DNA from: Pollenia angustigena
Taxonomy: Eukaryota; Arthropoda; Insecta; Diptera; Polleniidae
Assembly: GCA_930367215.1 (NCBI GenBank)
Contig: OV884056.1
Coordinates: 119,471,194 to 119,535,193 of the forward strand
Direction of reading: 5' to 3'
DNA: 64,000 nt
Shown here: positions 11,681 to 22,264 of the stretch, one piece after another
How the letters are laid out: every line of letters starts with the position of its first letter
How positions within the stretch are numbered: position 1 is the first letter of the stretch
The notes under the pieces: generated by a model
The model's input: only the letters and a program-made list of their open reading frames with translations
Told to the model about the DNA's origin: nothing
The model's database searches: none
Translations under genes and position numbers: made by a program

Positions 11681-12481
11681 CAGTGCACTCGCGATAATAT
11701 GAACTAATTAAAACAAAGCCAGTTCACTTTTGCAAGATTGTTCATATTTGCGAATGGCATCTAATCTCCCTTCAAAAACGCCCCGCTCTCTTAAAAATCT
11801 CCAGATATTTGCCTTGTCCACTAACAGTGATCTTTTTGTATCTCATTTTCAAAATCCATCGATGCATGCATTTTCCATTTTTTGGGTATTCGGAAGACCG
11901 CACAAGTCAAATAAACGTATTGTAAGAACTTTTGATATTCTTTTAATTAGGCTTGAGTTCATTAAATTTAATTTTCACTAAATTATTTTCACTGAGGGAA
12001 GGAAAAGTAAGAACTTAAAAAAAAATCAAATTTATTCGCTAAATTAGTAATACCTTTTTCTAAATGTTCTAAATTTTTTAAAATTTCAGATTTTTCTTTT
12101 TAAAATTCAAAATTGATGCTTTTTTAAATTCATATTTAAGAAAAATTCACGCTAAAATTATATATAAAAATGTATATAGAATTCCATGTTTATGTCAGAA
12201 CTAACTAAAAAGTGTATGTAAAACATTTTGATTAACAACTGAAGACAATTTTAAAGCGATAGCTGGGGAAATCCCCAAGTTATTACGCAGTTGAATAAAA
12301 ATTGATTTTGATTTTAACACTGTGTAGGTAGATAAAAGCCGTTAAAAATACAACTTTAAGCTGTTCATATTTTAAAGCTTTTGCACAAGTTCATATTTTA
12401 GAGTAGTCAATGGAAGAAAATAAGTGTTCATATTTTGGGGTGTTCATATATTAGGGGGTTCATATTATCGCGAGTGCACTG
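11681..12481. mobile_element. Tc1/mariner-type non-autonomous element (801 bp)
   Basis: Perfect inverted ends of 24 bp start with CAGTGCACTCGCGATAATAT and close with ATATTATCGCGAGTGCACTG. TA dinucleotides flank both sides (11679-11680 and 12482-12483), the Tc1/mariner/pogo target signature. Internal short motifs GTTCATATT repeat close to both ends. The interior has no transposase that I can recognise. Confidence 0.85.
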
Positions 12482-12841
12482 TATCTACATTTTGTTTTTC
12501 TCGCCACCAATTTCAAATGTGACTTATTTTGACAGTTCTTGAAAGAAACTTTTCGCAAAATATTGTTATAGAAACACTTTTTCTCGCATCCTTCCAATAA
12601 TTGCTGGAAAATTATTTAAATGACAGATAATTCTCGCAAAAAAAAGATACAGAAACACTTGTGTGAGAAAAACCATTTTTTGTTTCATTTCATACTATTT
12701 TGGTCGCAATTCACACGTTTCATGCGAAAAGTTTTACGATGTGAGAAATACAGAAACGGGCTACTGACTTTAAAAAATATCGAATTCGAGAGTCGTATTT
12801 CATATCGATACATCGATGTATCGGTATTTTAAATATCGGTG

Positions 12842-13098
12842 ATATATGAGCCGTTTATTTTGAAAGTGGCATTAGTCACTTTTTCAAAAAAAATCGAGTT
12901 AATAATAAATATAATAATAAATAATAATAATAATAAATACTGAGAAAAATATCATTATCATGATGTATCAAATACAAGTGAATCTTCTCGAAAGTTAGCA
13001 TCCATATTTTTAAACGTGTTAAAACGCAAACCCTTAAATATCTCGACTTAAAAACCGAAATGACTTATGCCACTTTCAAAATAAACGGCTCATATATC
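12842..13098. mobile_element. Palindromic MITE in an ATATCGAT-rich patch
   Basis: About 30 bp at each end are inverted: ATATATGAGCCGTTTATTTT at the left mirrors AAAATAAACGGCTCATATAT at the right, continuing through AAGTGGCATTAGTCA / TGACTTATGCCACTT. It sits in a stretch of repeated ATATCGATA motifs (12790-13190), which may be the remains of an older hAT element. Confidence 0.65.
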
Positions 13099-13221
13099 GA
13101 TTATTTTTTTTATATATCGATATTTTGATATATCGATTTTTTTTTTTTTAAATATCGATATTTTGATATATCGATATTTTTTGCCCTTTCCTATATTATA
13201 GGGTCGTTCTTATATGCAAAG

Positions 13222-13888
13222 TAGTGCTGGGATACTATCGATATTTCCTACTATCGATATTTATCGATAATTGAGATTTCACTATCGATATATCGATATT
13301 ACTTTCGGCTGAATGTTTGTACTTAAGTAGGAAAAATGTAACTTGTTTTTTATCAGGCTACAGTTCGTTGTTTTTATTAAACCTATGAGACGTATGTATG
13401 TACGCACGTTGTTTTGTGAAGGAACCAAAGTAACAGGGACTTTAATATATTTTATTGCAACTTTAGATAATGTTCTAAATTGGACTTTATTCTCAACCCA
13501 AAAGGTAATCGATCTAGCAGAGTTTTCCTCTAATGGCCGTTCATTGTTTTATCCTATGCTCGCAATTGCATTTGTATTCGCTTTTTTTTACATTATAAAA
13601 ATATCTGACATTTCAGTCCCTATGTAAACATATAAAAATTTCGGCATAAAGGCCAGCTAAGCAATCCATACCACCTGCCATTCTTGTTGTTTGTATTCAT
13701 TGCTGTAATTCTGCGCGAATCAATAATAGCAAGAAACAACTTGCGGCAAAAAACTGTGTGTGTAAAGCTGCTGTAACATGTCTTCATAGCTGTATTTTAA
13801 ATAATAATAATATTGATATTGATATTTTTCCTATCAATATTTTCGATAATTTACTACAATCGATAGTATCGATAGTTTCCCAGCACTA
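13222..13888. mobile_element. hAT-type element with TATCGATA-rich ends (667 bp)
   Basis: Inverted ends TAGTGCTGGGATACTATCGA and the mirror ending ATCGATAGTTTCCCAGCACTA are flanked by a perfect 8-bp target duplication ATGCAAAG (13214-13221 and 13889-13896). This is decisive for hAT. The left 80 bp contain about five TATCGATA motifs and the right end at least one. The central 94-codon open stretch (13343-13627) shows no transposase motif, so I treat the element as non-autonomous. Confidence 0.88.
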
Positions 13889-13896
13889 ATGCAAAG

Positions 13897-14546
13897 TATT
13901 ATATGTACTTATGCTTGCATAATATAAATAAGATACAATAACGAAATTTCTACCCATTTGATAAATGGTTTTACCCATTTTCGATAGAATTTTTTTAATT
14001 TTTACAATGTTTTATAACTTCGAAAATGGAAAATAAATGGCTTTTATTGCAGCTTATATAATTGCGATCGGCAAAATTAGGGCGCCGCGTTTTCTCTTTT
14101 ATTCTCTTTTATACTATTTTATTACGTACGTGTGCACACACATTGAAGAGAATTTAACAACACCCTGTAGGAGGTCAAACACATTTTTAAGTAACTTCAA
14201 ACTGGTTTTTTTATAACCACATCTAGGTGATTAAGTGACTTTTATCCTTGTCGACGACTCATTATTTTAACATAGGCATGTCATAGGCAGTGGCCAATTG
14301 GCCATCTTTGCATGACTTTTAACTGACTACATACTACTTATTTTTCAACCTATTTGTAATTAATTAGAAGTATTGTCAGTTTATAATAAATAATTTAAAT
14401 TTTAAATAATTTTTGCCAAAAAAATAGAAATAGTTATTTAACAAAATTTTGCATCAAATTGCCTTAAATGATGACGTATAATAGTGCTGAAATAAATACG
14501 CTACATAATTGCTAGTACGTAAACAGATTTGTATTGCTTTGATTTT

Positions 14547-14582
<36 letters not shown>

Positions 14583-14859
14583 ATATAAATATGTATATTT
14601 TTTTCATATGACTATGGCATGCTTGTTTTACTTATTTTGCTTTTATTTGTGTTTTGCGTGTGCCTCTATGAAATATGTTTGGTTGATATCTGCATGAGAT
14701 TTAAACCAATATGTAGTCATTTGAAAAATAGTTAATATATAGTTAGTGTTTTTTGCAACTGACTATTTTATTTACTACAGGGCATTAACAAAAACATATG
14801 TAGAATTCATACAACGCATACAATTGCAAAATTTAATAGCGTAGGTTTCCGATCGCAGT
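13897..14859. other. AT-rich sequence with a (TA)n microsatellite
   Basis: No gene seen. A TATATA microsatellite runs from about 14548 to 14588. The rest is unclassified AT-rich sequence. Confidence 0.5.
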
Positions 14860-14989
14860 TACCCAGTTGGCCACGTCTTTAAGACATCCTCGAAGACGGA
14901 TGCACGACAATGTTAATACCTGTACGACACGTTGTTGTTGTTGTAACAGCTCGACCTGAAAAACAAACATGTATAAAATTTACTTTTCT

Positions 14990-16614
14990 CTTCTTCTCAT
15001 TCTTCTTCTTCGCTCTGTCCTTCCAACTCAGCTAAATCAAGGCCCAGTAGCTGTGCTACCTCACGTGAGCGGGTCCATAAGGACACTGCTTCCAGCTGGG
15101 TTGGGTTTGCACTGCAGTTGAATAGGTGTCGTACGTCGTGTGGTCCTATTCCATAGCAGGGCAAAGGTGAGGGATGGTGCTATTTATTCTTGACCAGTGC
15201 GAGTTAAGACGTGCGCACCATCCTGATCTTAAATGTGCCAATGTCACCCTCGTCCGTCGTGGTAACTCCCGCTCTTCGTTTGCAACCGGTGGTGGACGAC
15301 CCCCTAATACGATGTTGTCTCGGTGGCTGTTCATCGCACTCTCCACCGACTCCCTGTGAACTGCATTCAGAGCTGCCCTATATGAGGTGTGGTCTGTCAT
15401 AGAGTCCAGGTGTTGTTGGATTTCACTCTCATACCAGCGAAGATCTTTTCTGACATGTCTCGGGGGGTTTGATACCACTGAGTATCGCTGACTCTTGGGG
15501 TCCACGCAGGCGCTGCGTAGTTAACCACTGACCAGCCAATCGTTTTATATGTAGCTAACAAGGTTTCCTTTTCCATGCCCCAAGTGCTGCCGGCTAGAGA
15601 CTTGAGGACCTTGTTTCTACTCCGCATTCTATCGCAGATTGCAGTGGCATGCGCCGATGACATGAACAGACTGTCAAATGTGACTCCCAATATATTTGGG
15701 CGATTTTTGGTCGGAATTATGGCGCCGTCGACGGTCACATTCAACTGTAACCCCACTTCCTTTGTCCATGTCGTGAATAGCGTCGCCGAGGATTTTGCGG
15801 GAGAGATGTTCATATTTCTCGCATGGAAGAAGTTCGCCAGATCACGGAGGTAACCGTTTACCAAACTGCATAAGTCATCAATGTTGTGGCCCATCGCCAT
15901 GATAGTACAGTCGTCTGCGTACGATATCATTTGGACACCTTGGGAAGGTGTCGGGAGTTTAGACATGTAGAAGTTATACAGGATCGGGAATAGGACTCCA
16001 CCCTGGGGAACTCCCTGTTTAATTCTACGGCACTTCGACCTCTTGTTTCTAAACTCCACAAACGACTGTCTTCCACACAAATAATTCACAAGCCACCTCT
16101 TCGTGTTGTCCGAGGGACTAGAAGTCGCTATGTCTCTGAAGAGAATGGCATGGTTGACCGTATCGAACGCTTTTGATAGATCAAGAGCCACTAGGACCGT
16201 TCTTTCACACGGTCGGGCCTGATAAAGGCCGTGGCTGATTTGTGTGGAGATGGCGGTAAGAGCAGTTGTTGTACTGTACTGCTTGCGGAATCCATGCTGA
16301 TGGTTCGCCAATCGGAAATGTTCCACTAGCTCCGGGAGGAGTAGTGCCTCAAGTATCTTGGCGACTGGTGATAGCGGGGAGATTGGCTTGTATGAGTCTA
16401 CCTGAGTCGCATCTTTCCCCGGCTTTAGCAGGGGAACTACCCTACCCACTTTCCAGGCTTCAGGTATTATTAGGGTGGTAATCGATAAGTTGAGGACGTT
16501 TGTCAGATACTCTTTCTCCGGGCTCATCCAGATTTTTGAGCATAAGCATGGATAATCCGTCGGGGCCAAGGGCTTTGGATGCTTTAGCGGCCCTGATGAC
16601 CTGTGCAATCTCAC
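14990..16614 (-). pseudogene. Reverse transcriptase and C-terminal domain (non-LTR)
   Basis: The main open stretch 15397-16614 carries RT motifs in order: GRVVPLLKPGKD, DLSKAFDTVNH, QGVPQGGVLFPILYN and the catalytic SYADDCTIM, followed by a thumb region ending in APAWTP. The last domain continues in a second frame (15146-15505, LPRRTRVTLAHLRSGW) and a third (down to about 14990), so at least two frameshifts break it. The family C-terminus normally ends in a CPxC...H...C zinc-binding tail, whose pieces can be seen across the breaks. Dead copy. It belongs to the same family as the fragment at 29240-30400. Confidence 0.8.
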
Positions 16615-17173
16615 TCGATGAAAAAGCGTATGGTGTGTCAGTAACTCGAAAACTTTGTACCTTCTTCACAATACTTCTTTTCGCCTTATCTCTGACGGGG
16701 TGCTCTATAAATTGCCGCGCAAAGTAGTTCGAGCACCGTTTGGGGTCCGATATGGTATTTCCTGCCTTCGAGACCCTGTCGTCACGCTTCTGCGGATTCG
16801 TCAGAGATCTGACAGTCGCCCATAGCTTGCTGGCTCCGGTGGTTAGGTTGCAAGTATTTAAATGATTTAGCCATTTGTCCCGTCTATATTCGTTTACCGA
16901 CCTGCTGATGTCCCTGATGAGTTGACCGATTCGGGGATCACTCGGGTTGGCTCTGCGATTTTCGTCCCGCTCTTCCGCGAGTACCGCCGCTGACGCCGGG
17001 AAATTTGGTCTCAAGACCGGGATCCTTCCGTTAGGAATGAAGCAAGCGTCTGCTGCAAGGACGATTTTCCGGACGAGCATTAAAATACGGTTATCACCCT
17101 CAAGAAGGAATCCAATGTCTGGGTGATACCCTGCAGGTAGGCTGTTGACCGGCGGAATGTACACATTGTACAA
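16460..17173 (-). pseudogene. Linker/pre-RT region of the non-LTR element
   Basis: A minus-strand open stretch of 237 codons that begins inside the residual endonuclease (VYIPPVNSLPAGY), jumps by deletion to the linker (RPNFPASAAVLAEERDE), and ends before the RT core in a frame that overlaps 15397-16614. It overlaps the RT stretch by about 150 bp in another frame, which marks a frameshift near 16500. Function is inferred from its position in the family's ORF2. Confidence 0.7.
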
Positions 17174-17282
17174 TTCTATTACAACTCTGTAGTCGGCAGC
17201 TGGGTGTTTGTTTCGTCTCTTGGATCGCTGCGATCATGACTTTGTGTAGCTGCATAAATCTCGTTACCTCCGCGATCTTATT

Positions 17283-17915
17283 TTAGAGGCCGTTACAATT
17301 AAACTGCATTAATATTTTCACTTCAGGAATATTAGCAGCAATTTGTGGCGTGAGCATCTGCTGTTGTTGTTGCAGGTGCTGGTGTTGTGTCTGCTGGTGT
17401 TGTTGCTGCGGGGAGGGAGGAGATGAGAGCGTGGTTGACATCAATGATGTATAAGATGCCGAGGACGTTGATGGGCTTCGCTGCCGGTTGGTACAGCAGA
17501 ATGCAACGAAGTCCTCACTCCACTCCCTTAGAGCCCTTAATCCGCTGCAGTTACGGCTGGCCTCTTTCCTGAAGTGGCACCACTGGTTGCAAACTGTACA
17601 CTTGACTGATGGTCTGTTAGTGTGCAGGATTTGTTGGCAAACAGAGCAGTGCCATGGTACGGGATTTATTTCTACTCCGGCACGAACCAATAAAATACGG
17701 AGCAGGTTAGCCGGCATATGCTGCTCCTCAGAAGAAAAAAAGAATTGAAGAAATAAAAATGTATACATACTTGTATTGGTGTTGCTGAGTTGAAAATCTT
17801 TGGTCGGCGCAGTTGATGTTCCGAGTCGTTCCTGTACGTAGACCCAATTGTCGCGGGAACATGTACGACATGTGAAAGACAGCGGTAACAAATAGTCAAC
17901 GACATTTTCGAACAA
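17283..17915 (-). pseudogene. PHD-like cysteine-rich N-terminus of the non-LTR ORF
   Basis: Contains CSVCQQILHTNRPSVKCTVC, then WCHFRKEASRNCSGL and FCC, a C4HC3-like PHD pattern. A Ser/Gln-rich low-complexity linker follows, and then FNCNGL, the first strand of the AP endonuclease, directly followed by a stop. This PHD-plus-endonuclease order is known from some insect CR1/Jockey-type elements. The first ~18 codons lie beyond the target duplication and are not part of the element. Confidence 0.7.
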
Positions 17916-18409
17916 GTGTCGCGAAAATCGTGCACGACATAAAGAAAGACAATGTCGCCTACTTTATCATTAACGGCTACCTGCATGACAATGTAGTCTA
18001 TTTCGACTTCCACGACAAAAATTATTATATCTTTATCTAATTCAGACAGTTTTTTAGTGTAGTTGGAATTTTAATTTCTGTTATATGTTTTATATTCGAC
18101 TCCTATAAGCAATCCTAAAGTTGACAGTAAAGTACTAACAGCATGTAATCCATTTTCCCGCCCGCGAATAATTTCATAATCATTTTTGGTTTTACTGTTT
18201 AGAACTAATTTGCAAATTTTTTGTAGGTATTTAAATCAACAAAAAAAGGATGTGAGAATTTTAAGAAAACCACGCAAGTGATTTAATAGCATTCAAGAAA
18301 ACTTTGTCGTCAGTAGCTTTTATACAAGAAAACTTATAAGACACTGTCGCTCATACTGTCCCACATAGAGTTTAATAGAGGACAACTTATAAGACAAAGT
18401 CGCTCATAC
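17871..18409. other. Non-coding target sequence between two insertions
   Basis: Holds repeated GTCGCTCATAC and GACAACTTATAAGAC motifs (about 60-bp period near 18325-18409), which recur to the right of the P-like element near 22257-22315. No gene. It is probably part of the host element at 14860-22427. Confidence 0.4.
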
Positions 18410-19073
18410 CAAAGACTATAAATATATAAAGATGTTGCACTTAGTACATTTGAAATTTTCAAAAATGTTGTGCTTCTTAATGATGAGGGGGGGAAGTAAC
18501 AAGAAAGCATAAACTTCGTGCTCACATTCAGAGAACTAAAGAAAGCAAGAAACCACATGCATTAATACATACACATGTTTGCTGTTTTTGCCAGCCAAAG
18601 TGTGTGTGTTTGTGTTTTTTTTTTCGTTGAAACCGGTTTCTGGTATTTTTTTAAATTAATTTCGTTTTGTTTTCAAACAATTTATGTGCAAATAACCTAC
18701 GTAAGAGGGAATGCGACCAATTGCGTAATTGTAGGGCAGCAGTATGTGTTTTATTTTTGTAAAAATTAAACTATATCGATTTGCAACGAATTATAATTCC
18801 ATTTTTTAGATTATTTAATTACGTACTTACCATGTGTGTATGTATACATTAGGACGGGTCGATTTGTCTAAAATAAAATCCTAATCCGCGCCTCTCGACT
18901 TGAACATTTTTTTACTTGGCTGAAAATTTTTTTAATGTAAAAAAATTTTTGAGTGTAAAAAAATAAAAAGTGCAAAAGAACTACGTTACTTAACAATTTT
19001 ATTCAAAAAATTCGATTTCTTTTTGGAAAAAGCTATTTTTTAAAAAAAAATTTTTTTTGCAAAGGCGGGCATA

Positions 19074-19492
19074 GTTAGGAGCTAGTTTCGTACATACGGC
19101 AAGATGAATATTTCGGTAACAAAATATTCTGCATCAGTGGACTAATCGAAACCACCAGTGGTATATTATCGTTAACCGAGGAAATGTTACAAGAAAATTC
19201 TAATTTACTTACCATTTTAACCAGCCGTTTTAACCAAGACCCATTAGAAAACGTATTTTCATATGTACGCGCCAAAGGTGTTCACGAATTCAACATCGCA
19301 ATGGCCAAGCTTTTATCTTTAAAAATAATGCAATTTAGTTCCTCAAAAAATTGTGCAGAAGACGACGCAATATTTTTTCCACTTGACTTTCAAAACATAT
19401 TAGAAGTTAATGACAGTGTATCACCTAATAACCTAACCCCCTTGATAGATATCGCAGATATATACCAGGAAAATGAAGCATATTTTTTATGA
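19074..19492 (+). pseudogene. P-element/THAP9-like transposase, C-terminal fragment
   Basis: The reading frame is open from about 19074 through 19492 (TGA/TAA region after ENEAYFL). The key segment, LLTILTSRFNQDPLENVFSY followed by VRAKG, matches the conserved C-terminal region of P and THAP9 transposases, in which the motif (LT)xxLNQDxLExFFxxIRxxGG precedes the end of the protein. The N-terminal THAP domain, leucine zipper and RNase-H-like catalytic core are absent here. The second Gly of the usual GG is replaced (KGVH). It is a remnant of an autonomous parent. Confidence 0.65.
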
Positions 19493-20184
19493 AAGTGCCG
19501 ACAGCTTTAACTCTTTGAATGTGTCAATGTAACTAACTTCTAGTCGATATTTCATTGGCTACATAGCGCAACGAGTATCCTGCACTAAATGCCGAATGGA
19601 TATGATTAAACCATCTCAAATTTTAACATACCCATCAGAAATGTATATCCATACGAAAAACTATGAAAATTAATCTGATCTTGGAAGTTTATGTTCACCC
19701 TCTGATTTGTTTTTCGAAATATGCAAAATTAACATAAAAGTTTTCGAAAATTTATTTTTAAAGAACAGAGCAAAGAAACACAAAAAAAGTTATTATGGAG
19801 CAGTGCGTAGAATGTACTAATAATACCATTTATTCGTTTTGGTTTGACGAGAAAAATGATTGTTACAACCATAGATTGGAATTTTTAAATTTGCTTATAC
19901 TGGTATTACTAAGAAAGCATTCCTCTTGGGAGACATATAAATACCAAACTTCGAATGCTGAAAAAGCTAAAATTTTAAAACATTAATAGGTATGTACTTG
20001 TCGTATTACTCGTCATTATAATCCTATCGTAAATAATTTTGTAGATCTAATTATGCTTTTGCTGATCCGTGTACGAGGCTATGTCATCAATATAATTATT
20101 TGTCTGAATTTGTTGATTATTATTTAAGTTGTTTAAGTTGATGTAAAATATAACACTTTTTACATAAATAAATAAAAATAAAAG

Positions 20185-21053
20185 TTCAACATTTTTCATT
20201 TTTCGAATTTATTCTATGAGCTAAATTTCAGTTATGTATTTTATAAAGCTTTTTTGTAATAGTTCTATTCCTACAATTTTTCAGAAATGACTATACACTA
20301 CCAGACTATTATATTGTATTTCTTGTTACATTTTACCTTAGCTTTCCGTTGGAAAGCAATGAGGTATATTGAATGTACAGAAAAATTTACAATTATTAGA
20401 CACCAGCAGAATGTAATGCATTTTCTGGCCCGCTACGGCCGTCGTCAGCATTCTTTGTGTCTCACTGGATAGTGTTACTTTATAAATTGAATGTATTTAA
20501 CTCAACTATTTTAACAAATAGAAACTGGGAATTATTTCCTTCCGAAGGTAACTTTATATTATATTCAACATTTTTCATTTTTCGAATTTATTCTATGAGC
20601 TAAATTTCAGTTATGTATTTTATAAAGCTTTTTTGTAATAGTTCTATTCCTACAATTTTTCAGAAATGACTATACACTACCAGACTATTATATTGTATTT
20701 CTTGTTACATTTTACCTTAGCTTTCCGTTGGAAAGCAATGAGGTATATTGAATGTACAGAAAAATTTACAATTATTAGACACCAGCAGAATGTAATGCAT
20801 TTTCTGGCCCGCTACGGCCGTCGTCAGCATTCTTTGTGTCTCACTGGATAGTGTTACTTTATAAATTGAATGTATTTAACTCAACTATTTTAACAAATAG
20901 AAACTGGGAATTATTTCCTTCCGAAGGTAACTTTATATTATATTCAACATTTTTCATTTTTCGAATTTATTCTATGAGCTAAATTTCAGTTATGTATTTT
21001 ATAAAGCTTTTTTGTAATAGTTCTATTCCTACAATTTTTCAGAAATGACTATA
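20185..21053. repeat. 379-bp tandem duplication (2.3 copies)
   Basis: Units start at 20185, 20564 and 20943, each with TTCAACATTTTTCATTTTTC. The first two are apparently identical, and the third stops at ATGACTATA (21053). The 61-codon open stretches they contain are frame accidents. Identity indicates recent duplication inside the P-like element. Confidence 0.9.
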
Positions 21054-21141
21054 GAATAGAATAAATTCGAAAAATGAAAAATGTTGAATATAATATAAAG
21101 TTACCTTCGGAAGGAAATAATTCCCAGTTTCTATTTGTTAA
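21054..21141. repeat. Inverted copy of the 379-bp unit end
   Basis: GAATAGAATAAATTCGAAAA through ATTCCCAGTTTCTATTTGTT is the reverse complement of 20515-20600. It creates a head-to-head junction with the third partial unit. Confidence 0.85.
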
Positions 21142-21295
21142 AAATAAAAGTATAATATGCGAACAATTTTAATAATATGGCTTTGATTTTATTGGATTTC
21201 ATTCTATATATTGTAAGTAGCGAAATCCACATATTTTGTTTGTCCTATCCTAATCCCGCGAAGCTCTTCGCTTGTCTGCAGGAAAGAAACCAGAG

Positions 21296-21366
21296 TATCT
21301 AACGGGAATCGAACCCGCAACCCCAGCGCGGATCGACTAGCTCACTACCAACTAGCCTACCGGGGC
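21296..21366 (-). other. tRNA-like sequence (SINE head or tRNA pseudogene)
   Basis: Read on the minus strand it has a D-arm/A-box (GGCTAGTTGGTAGTGAGC), an anticodon-like region and a T-arm/B-box GGGTTCGATTCCC with a GCGGG/CCCGT stem. The 5' acceptor does not pair with the 3' acceptor, so it is not a functional tRNA. It is best seen as tRNA-derived (SINE) DNA. A 15-bp perfect hairpin (CACTACCAACTAGCC ... GGCTAGTTGGTAGTG, 21342-21378) mirrors the D-arm. Confidence 0.5.
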
Positions 21367-22264
21367 TAGTTGGTAGTGCTTATTGCTTTATCTTGTAAAA
21401 ACATTTTTGCAGACCCTTAAAAGAATTTTACAAACTTCAAAAAGTAAGACGGAAGGAGCACACAAACTTAAAAATCCTGAATCTGTTGCATAATTTGTGA
21501 TAATAATTTGTTGCAATAATAAATAAAATTGGATTTTTCGGCGGAAACGATTTAATAATTTTTCAAATAATACAATTTTAATTAAAATAAAATTGAAAGA
21601 AATTACGTTAATACACATCAAACTGGTGGCAAATTTTTATGAAAATTAAAAGTATTTTGATTATCATCAAATTCACATTGAGTTTTTTATTACTAACACA
21701 ATTACAAAATTGTGTGTTTGATGAGGCATGTTAATGTGTGGCCATGTCGCTTTAGAAAATATCTTTTATGAACAAAGAAGTTTATTCTTTCAGAAAAATT
21801 ATTTTTTATATGCCTACAATTGTTTAAATTTAGACAATAACAGCATTTGAACTTCGGTGCGAATCGATATAATTTCATTTGTACAACAATAAAACACATG
21901 TTATTGCCTTACAATTAAAATCTGTCACATTTGGCTTAACATAGGTTATTTGCACAGAAATGGAATGCAAACAAAACATCTTTTATTATTTAAATGTGTT
22001 TTCAACGAGAAAACCAGACTTCTTTTAGTTTGTCTTTATTTTTTTAATGCAATGTATACACATACAAACACACACACTCGTTGCACATACATATACGCTG
22101 ATAAGTGAGAAAAGTTCTCTGAGAGTAATAATAAAGACTGTAATTTACTCTGACAAGTGGATTTAGCGGCTAAATCCACCAGAAAAATTAATATAGAGAG
22201 AAAAATGTATGAACTTTGTATGGTCGTGCAATATCTTTATAAATCTATAGTCTTTGCTCATACT

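Larger units (their letters stand above)
14930..17861 (-). mobile_element. CR1/Jockey-like non-LTR retrotransposon, internally deleted
   Basis: Minus-strand element flanked by a 9-bp target duplication TGTACGACA (14921-14929 and 17862-17870). Its 3' end has a (CAA)n tail (14931-14948). From 5' to 3' it encodes a cysteine-rich PHD-like segment, the very start of an AP endonuclease (FNCNGL), a pre-RT region, a full RT and a C-terminal domain. At 2.9 kb it is short: most of the endonuclease is missing by internal deletions near 17173 and 17085. The intact target duplication shows it inserted as a unit, so the deletions came later or the template was already deleted. Confidence 0.8.
18410..22256 (+). 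mobile_element. P-superfamily DNA transposon relic
   Basis: Ends are inverted: CAAAGACTATAAATATATAA at the left mirrors TTATAAATCTATAGTCTTTG at the right, over about 30 bp. Flanks GCTCATAC (18402-18409) and CTCATACT (22257-22264) share CTCATAC, fitting an 8-bp duplication with a one-base slip. Inside lies a C-terminal P/THAP9-like transposase fragment. CA-type ends, 8-bp duplication and this transposase together point to the P superfamily. A related end (CAAAGCCTATAAATATATAG) occurs at 24796. Confidence 0.65.

Noticed and set aside
15174..17748. Plus-strand ORFs across 15.1-17.7 kb
   Set aside because: Antisense shadows of the non-LTR ORF; the minus strand carries SYADD and the other RT motifs.
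18334..18769. ORFs around the left end of the P-like element
   Set aside because: They cross the target-duplication boundary and have low-complexity composition.
20287..20851. Two identical 61-codon ORFs suggesting a duplicated small gene
   Set aside because: They are in the 379-bp tandem unit inside a transposon relic; the peptide has no coding-like features and the identity comes from DNA duplication.
21296..21366. A functional tRNA gene
   Set aside because: The acceptor arms do not pair and the D-arm is part of a hairpin; only A- and B-box-like parts are retained.
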